Shown here: one piece after another, positions 33,358 to 40,102 of the stretch
Layout: each line of letters begins with the position of its first letter
Position numbering within the stretch: the stretch's first letter is position 1
From: Solibacillus sp. FSL K6-1523
GTDB lineage: Bacteria; Bacillota; Bacilli; Bacillales_A; Planococcaceae
Direction: 5' to 3'
NCBI RefSeq assembly: GCF_038005225.1
Contig: NZ_JBBOSU010000001.1
Span: 2,530,001 to 2,594,000, forward strand
Length of the DNA: 64,000 nt
Notes under the pieces: generated by a model
The model's input: only the letters and a program-made list of their open reading frames with translations
Databases searched by the model: none
Told to the model about the DNA's origin: nothing
Translations under genes and position numbers: made by a program

Positions 33358-35481
33358 TTAGATAGCCTCCTTCATGTCGTTAGATTGCTTTCCAATCTGT
33401 TCAATCTGTAACTGACTGTACTTATTTTTCCATTCAGCTTTCGCCTTCTCGTAGCTACCGTGGACAGATACAAGCACGTTTACAACTTCCTCTGGGTAGT
33501 TTTCAAAGCTTTGAGGAACAATTAAACTAATAAGTTGAGTGTCCACATCGATAAACTTGGTTACAGCCTCGGCATTGTCTACAAAAATTGGAGCTTGGAT
33601 GCCGTAATGAGCCGATAACGTATTGATGATATCTAATCCGACATTGATTTTTGCGGCGTTATTTAAGCCAGAACCATAAGGAACACCTTCGTATAACGTT
33701 TCGCATACTTCATTTAAGCCCCCGTTGACTTGCTCTTCGAAAAGTTTGAAGCGTGCATGTTTAAACTTGCTGTTGATACGTTCTGTAAGCATTTCTACCT
33801 TTTTGCGTGTGAACGTTTCGATAAGGAATAAGTTACCTTCTAACAGCTCATATTCAGCTGCTAATCGTTGCTGGTCTGCCTCTAGTTGAGTGATTCGTAC
33901 TTTACTAGCTTCTACGTTTGCAAATTGAGCTAGTTCAGCGTTAACACCTTGTTTTTGCTCTTCTAGCTGGCGAATGTTTGCATCGATATCTGCAACAACT
34001 TCATTTGCATTTGCTTTCATATTTGTGATTTCCGCATTAACAGAAGTAATTTGAGTAGATAATTGTTTGTACTGATCTGCTGTTGTAACGTCTGGAACTG
34101 CCGTTTGTGCTTGCTGTAATTTTTCGTTGTATTTGGCAAGCTCTTTTTCTGCTGTAGCTAATTTGTCGTTAAGCTCTTCTGATTTAGGCACTATAATAGA
34201 AGTAAGTTTGTCGTTAGCCAATTGGATGTTGGCTTGGATTTGTTTGTTTTCTTCACCAAACACTGGGCCTTCCGCTTTAATTTCAACCTTTCGAGTAGAA
34301 ATACGCTCATTGAATTGCGCTAGTGCTTCATTTCGTGCTGCTTGTAATTGTTCATCCGGTAAGGATTGTTTGCACGTTGGGCACTCGGGTTCGTCTGAAT
34401 GTTCGAACGTCAGTTCATTTAAAGATGAAAATTCATCGCGTAACTTTTGCATAGACGTTTCGTTCTGTGTAATGCGATTGTTAAATGATTGAATTTCACG
34501 ATTAATAGACTCTTTTTCCATATCGTTCATGCGAATTTCTGACTGGATAATTTGAATATTCCCTTGTAGTTCCTGTAAACGGACTTGCAACTTATGAATC
34601 TCCGTTTTACTATCTGATTCAAAAGTGCGTTTAAAATCGTTTAACTGCATTTCAAGTTCTTTCAGTTGGTGTTGCTTGTCCAGTAATGCCGAACCGTTTG
34701 TAACTGCATAGCGCTGGTCTTTTAAACTATTAATTTCAGCTTCTAATGAAGTGACTTGTTCATTTAAAGCGTCAACATCCACCGACATTTCTGGAATCAT
34801 TTTGTGGATTTCGTCGATACGTACCGGGATTTTTTCAAGCTCGTCATTGATATGTTTTTTACGGCTTGCAATGATCTTTTTCATGTCCTCGATTGATTTG
34901 CCGGATAACACATCATTTAATTTTGCTAATGCTGCATCTGATGCGATTACATCCCCGTCGGAAATATCTCCGCAAACCTCTAGTAAAATGTTTCTTTGTT
35001 CCTGCCATTTAATATTTTCATTAAAGTAGGTAGGAGAAGTTAATAGCTTGAATACATCCTCTTGTACGATTGATTCAACTTTTGCAACGTATTCTTTTTT
35101 ACTCAACGGCACATCATCCACAAAGTGATATGTTTTATAACCCCCAAACTCTTTATTAGCTTGGCCACGTTTTTTCGTCCAGACTTCTCTATAAATTTTC
35201 TTTAGTTGGACCTCAACACCATCCACCAGGAATGTTCCTTCGACCGTGTGCTCCAAGTTGTGCACTTTATGCCCCGACCCTGTTAACGTTTGAATCGCAA
35301 ACTTTGAATCGTTGTTGCTATCCTTGTCAAAAAGGAGCCATAGGAACGCATCAAACACTGTCGTTTTGCCTGTAGCGTTGTCACCATAAATACGTGCATT
35401 TTCACGTTTCACGTCCACATCCAATAACGAGATACCTTTAAAATTACGTAATTTCATCACGACTAATTCGATTTTCTTCAT
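33358..35481 (-). CDS. SbcC/Rad50-like AAA ATPase
   Basis: ATG at 35481 behind CAGGAGGA gives 707 residues. The N-terminal half-ATPase begins LVVMKLRNFKGISLLDVDV with Walker A GDNATGKTTV. Two long coiled coils flank a CPTCKQSLP zinc-hook motif near the centre. The C-terminal half contains PIFVDNAEAVTKF, the Walker B region. No SbcD nuclease is present, so it may act with the MBL-fold protein or a host nuclease to supply RecT with single strands. Confidence 0.88.
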   Translation of the reverse strand: MKKIELVVMKLRNFKGISLLDVDVKRENARIYGDNATGKTTVFDAFLWLLFDKDSNNDSKFAIQTLTGSGHKVHNLEHTVEGTFLVDGVEVQLKKIYREVWTKKRGQANKEFGGYKTYHFVDDVPLSKKEYVAKVESIVQEDVFKLLTSPTYFNENIKWQEQRNILLEVCGDISDGDVIASDAALAKLNDVLSGKSIEDMKKIIASRKKHINDELEKIPVRIDEIHKMIPEMSVDVDALNEQVTSLEAEINSLKDQRYAVTNGSALLDKQHQLKELEMQLNDFKRTFESDSKTEIHKLQVRLQELQGNIQIIQSEIRMNDMEKESINREIQSFNNRITQNETSMQKLRDEFSSLNELTFEHSDEPECPTCKQSLPDEQLQAARNEALAQFNERISTRKVEIKAEGPVFGEENKQIQANIQLANDKLTSIIVPKSEELNDKLATAEKELAKYNEKLQQAQTAVPDVTTADQYKQLSTQITSVNAEITNMKANANEVVADIDANIRQLEEQKQGVNAELAQFANVEASKVRITQLEADQQRLAAEYELLEGNLFLIETFTRKKVEMLTERINSKFKHARFKLFEEQVNGGLNEVCETLYEGVPYGSGLNNAAKINVGLDIINTLSAHYGIQAPIFVDNAEAVTKFIDVDTQLISLIVPQSFENYPEEVVNVLVSVHGSYEKAKAEWKNKYSQLQIEQIGKQSNDMKEAI

Positions 35482-35497
35482 ATAATGATTCCTCCTG

Positions 35498-35556
35498 TGA
35501 TATACTTTCGTTAAATTAATATTTTTTGAAGCCACTGTTCTCAGCAGTGGTTTTTT
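35498..35556 (+). ncRNA. Candidate short plus-strand transcript
   Basis: An extended -10 (TGATATACT, 35498-35506; possible -35 TTCATA at 35477-35482) is followed by a hairpin (35532-35537 with 35545-35550) and six T (35551-35556). It lies between two minus-strand genes, so this terminator serves no known gene. The expected RNA is only about 45 nt. Confidence 0.4.
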
Positions 35557-35560
35557 ATTT

Positions 35561-35581
35561 TGATGGATAACTCCATCAAGC
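35561..35581. repeat. Short palindromic repeat, copy 1
   Basis: TGATGG-N6-CCATCAAGC overlaps the end of the sigma factor gene. A second copy with a different loop is at 36130-36150, just before the sigma factor gene. Confidence 0.6.
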
Positions 35582-36112
35582 TACACTCCCCAATAAACGT
35601 CTAAGTTTCACCAGTGCCGTTTTCTCAATACGACTAATAGACATTTGACTCAAATTCAAATACTCACCAGTTTGCGATTGACTTAAGGGATCGCCACCTC
35701 TTAATCCGAATCGACGAACGATAATCTCGCGTTCTCGTTTGTTTAATTTTGAGAGTGCATGAGATATATCAAATTTCATTTGTATTTCATGTTCGATTGA
35801 CACGTTACTCGCTATCAACTCGACGCGTTCTGTGTCCTCGCTCGTTTTAACCAATTCATTGAGTGATACCGTTTCTAAATGAGGTTTTCTAAATGATTTA
35901 AGGATTTCTCCGCGAATATGCAAAGTTGCATAAGTGATAAACTTGTAACCTCTACTTTCATCAAACCTTCTGCTAGCGTTGATAAGTCCAATCATGCCAA
36001 CACTTGCTAAATCTTCATGCGAGAGATTTTCGTGATAATATTTGCGAGCGATATAATGAACGAATTTTGTATTATCTAGTACGAGTCGTTCCTGCTCCAT
36101 TGTTAGAGTCAT
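35576..36112 (-). CDS. Phage-encoded sigma-70 family factor
   Basis: ATG at 36112 behind AAAGGAGAGGG gives 178 residues. Region 2 is present (NTKFVHYIARKYYHENLSHE, DLASVGMIGLINASRRFDES, KFITYATLHIRGEILKS). Region 4 follows (LNKREREIIVRRFGLRGG, then TGEYLNLSQMSISRIEK). Region 3 is short, as in SigF/G/B-type factors. It could direct RNA polymerase to phage promoters between early and late genes. Confidence 0.92.
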   Translation of the reverse strand: MTLTMEQERLVLDNTKFVHYIARKYYHENLSHEDLASVGMIGLINASRRFDESRGYKFITYATLHIRGEILKSFRKPHLETVSLNELVKTSEDTERVELIASNVSIEHEIQMKFDISHALSKLNKREREIIVRRFGLRGGDPLSQSQTGEYLNLSQMSISRIEKTALVKLRRLLGSVA

Positions 36113-36129
36113 ATCTTCCCTCTCCTTTC

Positions 36130-36150
36130 TGATGGTCAATCCCATCAAGC
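36130..36150. repeat. Short palindromic repeat, copy 2
   Basis: TGATGG-N6-CCATCAAGC, the same arms and AGC flank as copy 1 at 35561-35581. The two copies bracket the sigma factor gene. Confidence 0.6.
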
Positions 36151-36220
36151 AACTTAAAAGTTTAGGAGAGGCGACATGCGCCCTTTTAAGCTGCTTGACG
36201 AGAGCGAGCGATGTGCTCGC
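36145..36220 (-). promoter_or_regulatory. Structured leader upstream of phage sigma gene
   Basis: Arms 36145-36160 and 36183-36198 form a 16-bp stem (one mismatch or G-U), extended inside by GGCG/CGCC (36170-36173 with 36179-36182). A second hairpin is 36204-36209 with 36215-36220. It lies between the 62-residue gene and the sigma factor ribosome site, so it could control sigma expression or mRNA processing. Confidence 0.55.
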
Positions 36221-36228
36221 ACTGTCTA

Positions 36229-36417
36229 TTATTTAAGGTCGTACACTGTCGTGATGGCTTGACCGTATGCCTTACGTTCCAAGATGTTTATCGCATCTAC
36301 GATTTTGTGTATCGCTTGGGCAATATCGTCCTCACGACCAACTGCATATATTTCGTATAAAGCCATCGCTTCATTTTTTAGATTATTAATAATGTCAAAT
36401 GCTACCTTTTCGTTCAT
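36229..36417 (-). CDS. Small helical phage protein
   Basis: 62 residues behind GGAGG (MNEKVAFDIINNLKNEAMAL, ending ITTVYDLK). Helical and acidic. Function unknown. It is the first gene of the sigma factor unit. Confidence 0.72.
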   Translation of the reverse strand: MNEKVAFDIINNLKNEAMALYEIYAVGREDDIAQAIHKIVDAINILERKAYGQAITTVYDLK

Positions 36418-36432
36418 TTTGAAACCTCCATG

Positions 36433-36503
36433 TGGTATAATTGTGTTAGTTGTTTATACTTTTATTTCCGCCGTTGATTGGTCCAACAATCAACGGTTTT
36501 TTT
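36433..36503 (+). ncRNA. Candidate short plus-strand transcript
   Basis: An extended -10 (TGGTATAAT, 36433-36441) on the plus strand is followed by a perfect 10-bp hairpin (36471-36480 with 36487-36496) and seven T. No plus-strand gene follows. The RNA would be about 55 nt from about 36448. Confidence 0.45.
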
Positions 36504-36594
36504 GTGCTATAAAATACATTGCTTGTAATCTTTGTTTGACCGTCATGATCCGCCAAACTCTTGGTTTGATTCGAATATGTAATCCCCTACCTTC

Positions 36595-36864
36595 CTATAT
36601 AAAGAATGAAAATCGAATGAATGCTGGTACTAAGGATAAAACCTGTGTTGCTTGTGCAAAAATTTCTGTGCCGAATAAAACCGTCATCGCTTGAATCTCG
36701 CAATTTGTAATTATCGCCCACTCTTTAAATGTTGTTATGCCAATTTCTTGCTCGTCGTTTTCCATTTTGCTAATTGCTGTACGAGACTTAAATATTCTGT
36801 CAGCAAGTTGTTGCTGGGTTAGCCCGGCTTGCTCCCGAAATGATCTTAAATGTTCTCCAAACAT
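36595..36864 (-). CDS. XRE-family helix-turn-helix regulator
   Basis: ATG at 36864 (spacing 8 from AGGAAGG) gives 89 residues: HLRSFREQAGLTQQQLADRI and SRTAISKMENDEQEIG form the HTH. The C-terminal end is hydrophobic. Two 17-bp palindromes lie directly upstream (36881-36934) and are the likely autoregulatory operators. Confidence 0.85.
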   Translation of the reverse strand: MFGEHLRSFREQAGLTQQQLADRIFKSRTAISKMENDEQEIGITTFKEWAIITNCEIQAMTVLFGTEIFAQATQVLSLVPAFIRFSFFI

Positions 36865-36880
36865 AGTCATCGCCTTCCTG

Positions 36881-36934
36881 TGTTCGATTTTCGAACATCA
36901 GCTATTACAGGTGCCGATGTTCGCAGATAGAACA
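36881..36934. promoter_or_regulatory. Two palindromic operators upstream of XRE gene
   Basis: TGTTCGA-TTT-TCGAACA (36881-36897) is a perfect palindrome, and TGTTC-N7-GAACA (36918-36934) is a second one of the same total length. Their centres are 37 bp apart. They are not LexA boxes (the half-sites face the other way), so the adjacent XRE protein is the probable ligand. Confidence 0.65.
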
Positions 36935-36966
36935 CATTTAATAGAAATTTAGTTATATAATGTATT

Positions 36967-37065
36967 TAGCAAGACAAACTTGCTATTGAGCTATAGCCCT
37001 AGCTCTTCTAAATGCCGATTGCCCCGGCTATGATTTATCTAGCGGTCCATTACTATGGACTGCTA
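36967..37065. ncRNA. Four-hairpin structured element
   Basis: Four consecutive stems: 36967-36973/36979-36985 (7 bp), 36988-36993/37000-37005 (6 bp), 37014-37017/37025-37028 (4 bp) and 37040-37050/37055-37065 (11 bp, one G-U or A-C pair). The stretch has no open frame. A plus-strand TATAAT lies at 36956-36961 without a good -35. Either strand could carry the RNA. Confidence 0.5.
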
Positions 37066-37074
37066 CCAGATGGT

Positions 37075-37389
37075 TTAAAGCCATTCATTCATAATGATTT
37101 CTTGAATCGCTTTCGCTGTTGGCTCTTTCAGCCATACACGCTTACCACCTTTCTCTCGTTGACGCTCATATCGTTGGATGCGTGAATCAGTGAGAATGTG
37201 GTCCTCTAAAAATTTCCTACTAAATGTAGTAGCTTTTACAATGTCTTTGATGTCCCAAAAAAGGATTAGCGGTTTAGCAGCATCGTTAGCTAGTTCTGTT
37301 AATTGCTGATGAACCTTTTCTGGTGTTATGCCCGACATCTCGAAAAGTGTTAGAATTAACGCGCTCTCTGTTTGCGTTTGAGGCATCAT
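37075..37389 (-). CDS. Early phage protein, possible DUF771/excisionase-like
   Basis: 104 residues behind AGGAGGA. The C-terminal half (FSRKFLEDHILTDSRIQRYE, GKRVWLKEPTAKAI) resembles the DUF771-type helix-turn-helix proteins and could bind DNA as an excisionase or early regulator. The N-terminal half is helical. Family call is tentative. Confidence 0.7.
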   Translation of the reverse strand: MMPQTQTESALILTLFEMSGITPEKVHQQLTELANDAAKPLILFWDIKDIVKATTFSRKFLEDHILTDSRIQRYERQREKGGKRVWLKEPTAKAIQEIIMNEWL

Positions 37390-37403
37390 GACTATTTCCT
37401 CCT

Positions 37404-37429
37404 ATATAAAGGCGCTCGTGTGGCGCCTT
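37404..37429 (-). terminator. Hairpin between early genes
   Basis: A perfect 7-bp GC-rich stem (37409-37415 with 37423-37429) is followed by only TTTATAT on the minus strand, so it is a weak terminator or a processing hairpin. Confidence 0.4.
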
Positions 37430-37431
37430 CC

Positions 37432-37656
37432 TTATTCTAAAAAGTCGAACGTTATACCGAGTGCGGTTAATGCCCAATCTATGACATTTTCCAAGTGTTG
37501 TTCTCGATTCTCAATGACATCGATTTCTCCATTTTCGTCAATGATCTTAGCCTGATACATTGATTGCTTGTTAACTAATGCGCTATTGAGTGTGTCACTA
37601 ATTTCCTGTAGCGACTTTGCTTGCTCCTCAGTGATGAGTTGTTTCACGATACCCAA
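37432..37656 (-). CDS. Small helical phage protein
   Basis: 74 residues with TTG start at 37656 (a GTG at 37647 is also possible). Helical and acidic (EEQAKSLQEISDTLNSAL, HLENVIDWALTALGI). It is translated right after the Rha gene. Function unknown. Confidence 0.68.
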   Translation of the reverse strand: MGIVKQLITEEQAKSLQEISDTLNSALVNKQSMYQAKIIDENGEIDVIENREQHLENVIDWALTALGITFDFLE

Positions 37657-37657
37657 G

Positions 37658-38395
37658 TTATTTCACCAACTTTAACTGCATTTGCTTGTTACAATTTTCG
37701 ATTTCAATACGTAGACTCGTTGAAGGTTGCCATTTCGAAATGAAGTACATCGCTTCTTCGAATTTGGATCTCGGAACATCTTTATAAGAAGAGATACCGA
37801 AATGATTGTGCATATCCTTCCAGAGAGAACGGAATGCTTGCCCACTTATTTGTTTGTAGGCATTTGATTCTTTGCCACCAAGCGCTTTCATAGCAATCGA
37901 TTTACCATAATAGTTCATCTCCTTTTCTTGCTTACTATCCATGCGCATTGTATCGTGCAAAATATTAACTTTCTCTTCGATGGCATCTACACGTTCAGCC
38001 GTCTCCTCGTTTGCCTGCATGATTAGTAGTAACTGCTCACGTGCCGAAAACTTCTTGTGTTGCTGGCTTTCGATAAATTCACGCATACGCTTGAACTCTT
38101 GGATAAATTTCACTTTCATCTTCATTGCTTCTGGTGTTACGTACGACATAGCAACAAGAGTGAAACCGTCCTCGGTCATTTTGAATTTTGGATACCATTG
38201 TTTGTTTTGTGAATGTTGGTATTGGGTCTCTTGAAAGTTCAAGGCACCCCATTCACTTTCGCCAGCATCTGTTAACTTGCTAATTTGATTTTTTATATCA
38301 TTCGTTACATTGAAATGTTCTTTGCCGAATACTTCTGCAATTGTTACGCTGTCTGTCACGACTTGTTTGTTTTCGATGAAAACTAATTGATTCAT
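37658..38395 (-). CDS. Rha-family regulatory protein with ORF6C-like C-terminus
   Basis: 245 residues behind AGGAGG. The N-terminal Rha domain has VTDSVTIAEVFGKEHFNVT and FKMTEDGFTLVAMSYV. The C-terminal 90 residues (YYGKSIAMKALGGKESNAYK, FRSLWKDMHNHFGISSYKDV) resemble the ORF6C domain of phage antirepressors. Probably an early lytic regulator or antirepressor. Confidence 0.9.
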   Translation of the reverse strand: MNQLVFIENKQVVTDSVTIAEVFGKEHFNVTNDIKNQISKLTDAGESEWGALNFQETQYQHSQNKQWYPKFKMTEDGFTLVAMSYVTPEAMKMKVKFIQEFKRMREFIESQQHKKFSAREQLLLIMQANEETAERVDAIEEKVNILHDTMRMDSKQEKEMNYYGKSIAMKALGGKESNAYKQISGQAFRSLWKDMHNHFGISSYKDVPRSKFEEAMYFISKWQPSTSLRIEIENCNKQMQLKLVK

Positions 38396-38461
38396 GATAA
38401 AACCTCCTATTTTTTGTATCCCAATCTGTTAAACTGTTAATAGAATGTGGGGTGAAAAACA

Positions 38462-38647
38462 ATGACTAATAAAACAGATAAAGAAATCGCATTAGAACTT
38501 ACTGTTGCTTTTTTAGAACATTTAAGCTCAAGAGCATCATCTAATAATCCGAATCAATCTCATGCTACTCAAGATTCAGTTGCAGCAACTTACAGAAAAT
38601 TTTATTCTACAGTTTCCAACTCTGGAGTATCCCAAGATAACGAATGA
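38462..38647 (+). CDS. Small plus-strand phage protein
   Basis: 61 residues behind GGGGTG at good spacing, opening MTNKTDKEIALELTVAFLEH. A promoter TTGTAT-N17-TTAATA lies directly upstream. It is a single gene on the opposite strand of the early operon and overlaps the tail of the next minus-strand gene by 46 bp. It may be made in the lysogen. Function unknown. Confidence 0.68.
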   Translation: MTNKTDKEIALELTVAFLEHLSSRASSNNPNQSHATQDSVAATYRKFYSTVSNSGVSQDNE

Positions 38648-38793
38648 TTTTTATTAGGTAAACATTTGTACAACTCAATCATGGCTAATGTAAGTTGTGG
38701 TAAATCTGCAACCGACGCCTCATTAGCGCTACGCTCCGCCAATAGTTCCAGCTGTTGGTGGAGTAATTCTTCTGCGTTTGTTTTATTTTCCAC
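38602..38793 (-). CDS. Small phage protein
   Basis: GTG at 38793 is preferred (AGGAGG 7 nt upstream; the ATG at 38799 is too close to it). About 63 residues, acidic and helical (EELLHQQLELLAERSANEAS). It sits after the Cro-like gene and converges with the plus-strand gene. Confidence 0.65.
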   Translation of the reverse strand: MENKTNAEELLHQQLELLAERSANEASVADLPQLTLAMIELYKCLPNKNHSLSWDTPELETVE

Positions 38794-38804
38794 GCTCATC
38801 CCTC

Positions 38805-39029
38805 CTATGCAATTTTTGATTGTGCATTTTCTACACAAATTTCATTAAAAAAAATCGTCCATTCAAAACCGCCTAAAGTTTTAGCAATCAATTGCGCCAC
38901 TTTCACGCTTGGTTTTAAACCGTTTTCTATTTTTGTGTAATAAGAACGTTCAATACCTACACAATTCGCAACATCTTGATGTGACAATCCTAACTCAATT
39001 CGACGCGCTTTGATAACTTCTGCAAACAT
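38805..39029 (-). CDS. Cro-like XRE regulator
   Basis: ATG at 39029 behind AAGGAGG gives 74 residues (MFAEVIKARRIELGLSHQDV, then ANCVGIERSYYTKIENGLKP), a single HTH domain. It is transcribed from TTGACT-N17-TATACT (39091-39063 minus), whose spacer contains operator O2. It opposes the CI-like repressor encoded divergently. Confidence 0.88.
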   Translation of the reverse strand: MFAEVIKARRIELGLSHQDVANCVGIERSYYTKIENGLKPSVKVAQLIAKTLGGFEWTIFFNEICVENAQSKIA

Positions 39030-39044
39030 TTTCGAAACCTCCTT

Positions 39045-39142
39045 TGTGCATTTCTTACACATAGTATACCGTGCATTTTTTGCACAGTCAAGTATATTTG
39101 TGTAATTTATTCACATATATTTTAATGTGCATAAAATTCACT
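39045..39142. promoter_or_regulatory. Genetic switch with four 17-bp operators
   Basis: Consensus TGTGYA-N5-TDCACA occurs at 39045-39061, 39070-39086, 39099-39115 and 39126-39142 (25, 29 and 27 bp apart). The leftward promoter (TTGACT 39091-39086, TATACT 39068-39063, 17-bp spacer) holds the second operator in its spacer. The first covers its start point. The rightward promoter (TTTAAT 39121-39126, TATAAT 39143-39148) holds the fourth. Confidence 0.85.
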
Positions 39143-39183
39143 TATAATTAAACAAAACTTTGTTATAGAAGGTGGTGATTGAT

Positions 39184-39525
39184 GTGAAATATGGCGAACG
39201 TCTAAGGTTGTTAAGGGATAAAATGAATCTTTCTCAAAAAGATTTAACGGATAAATTAAAAATCAATAGATCAACATATGCCAGATATGAAACATCTTCA
39301 ACTCAACCAGATTACGACACCCTGACTAAATTAGCGGATTTCTTCGGTGTTACAACAGATTATTTACTCGGGCGTAGCAATCAAGATAGTTCATCAGATA
39401 GTTATGAGATACAAACAATAGCAGCACACCATGACGGTGACGAATGGACAGAAGAAGAACTAGATGAAATCGCACAGTTTAAAGAGTTTGTACGAATGAA
39501 GCGAGCCAACAAGCAACAGGAGTGA
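39184..39525 (+). CDS. CI-like phage repressor
   Basis: GTG at 39184 is chosen for the AAGGTGGTG site and the usual family start (KYGERLRLLRDKMNLSQKDL). 113-114 residues: HTH in the first 65 (NRSTYARYETSSTQPDYDTL, FFGVTTDYLLG), acidic C-terminal tail. There is no LexA-type protease domain, so induction probably runs through the ImmA-like partner encoded next. Confidence 0.92.
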   Translation: MKYGERLRLLRDKMNLSQKDLTDKLKINRSTYARYETSSTQPDYDTLTKLADFFGVTTDYLLGRSNQDSSSDSYEIQTIAAHHDGDEWTEEELDEIAQFKEFVRMKRANKQQE

Positions 39526-39530
39526 TTCTG

Positions 39531-40025
39531 ATGAATTATGAGCAACTTGAAGAAGAAGTCTATCAACATGATATAGAAATATACGAGAGATACATGGCTC
39601 CTAGAATTAAAGGTTTATATTCAGATAACATCATTCAACTAAATAAACGTATAAAAACACTTCGAGAAAAGAAATGCGTACTCGCTGAAGAGTTTGGGCA
39701 TTACCATACTTCCGTTGGAGACATATTGGATCAATCCAACTCTATTAATCGTAAGCAAGAGTTAATTGCACGACGATGGGCATATAACAAACTTGTTCCT
39801 CTATCTAAAATCGTTGCTGCTTATGATCAATATTTAACTAACAGTTACGAGTTAGCGAATTATTTAGATGTAACGGAAGAGTTTTTAGATGATGCCCTTA
39901 AATGGTACAAAAGCAAATATGGATTGTACATATTAGTGGATGATTATACGTTATGCTTTGAGCCGTTGGGCATCCTAGAAAAATTCGATTGGATTGAAAC
40001 ACCTGTAAAACAACTTGGAACTTAA
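39531..40025 (+). CDS. ImmA/IrrE-family metallopeptidase
   Basis: ATG at 39531 with AGGAG 8 nt upstream, 5 bp after the repressor. 164-165 residues. The zinc-protease-like motif is CVLAEEFGHYHTSVGDI (about residues 49-65): EExGH replaces the textbook HExxH, as often seen in phage members. In ICEBs1, ImmA cleaves the repressor upon SOS. The same job is likely here. Confidence 0.88.
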   Translation: MNYEQLEEEVYQHDIEIYERYMAPRIKGLYSDNIIQLNKRIKTLREKKCVLAEEFGHYHTSVGDILDQSNSINRKQELIARRWAYNKLVPLSKIVAAYDQYLTNSYELANYLDVTEEFLDDALKWYKSKYGLYILVDDYTLCFEPLGILEKFDWIETPVKQLGT

Positions 40026-40031
40026 TTTACA

Positions 40032-40057
40032 TACCGCCTATTGGTGGTAATTTTTTT
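40032..40057 (+). terminator. Intrinsic terminator of repressor operon
   Basis: A 7-bp stem (40032-40038 with 40043-40049, one G-U pair) with a TATT loop is followed by seven T. It insulates the integrase gene from the repressor-ImmA unit. Confidence 0.88.
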
Positions 40058-40102
40058 AACAATAAAAGAACATATATTCTCATTTTATAAGGAGTGAGTT
40101 GA

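Noticed and set aside
36881-36897. LexA/SOS box near the XRE gene
   Set aside because: The half-sites are TGTTCGA...TCGAACA; the Bacillus LexA box is CGAAC-N4-GTTCG. Orientation and spacing do not fit.
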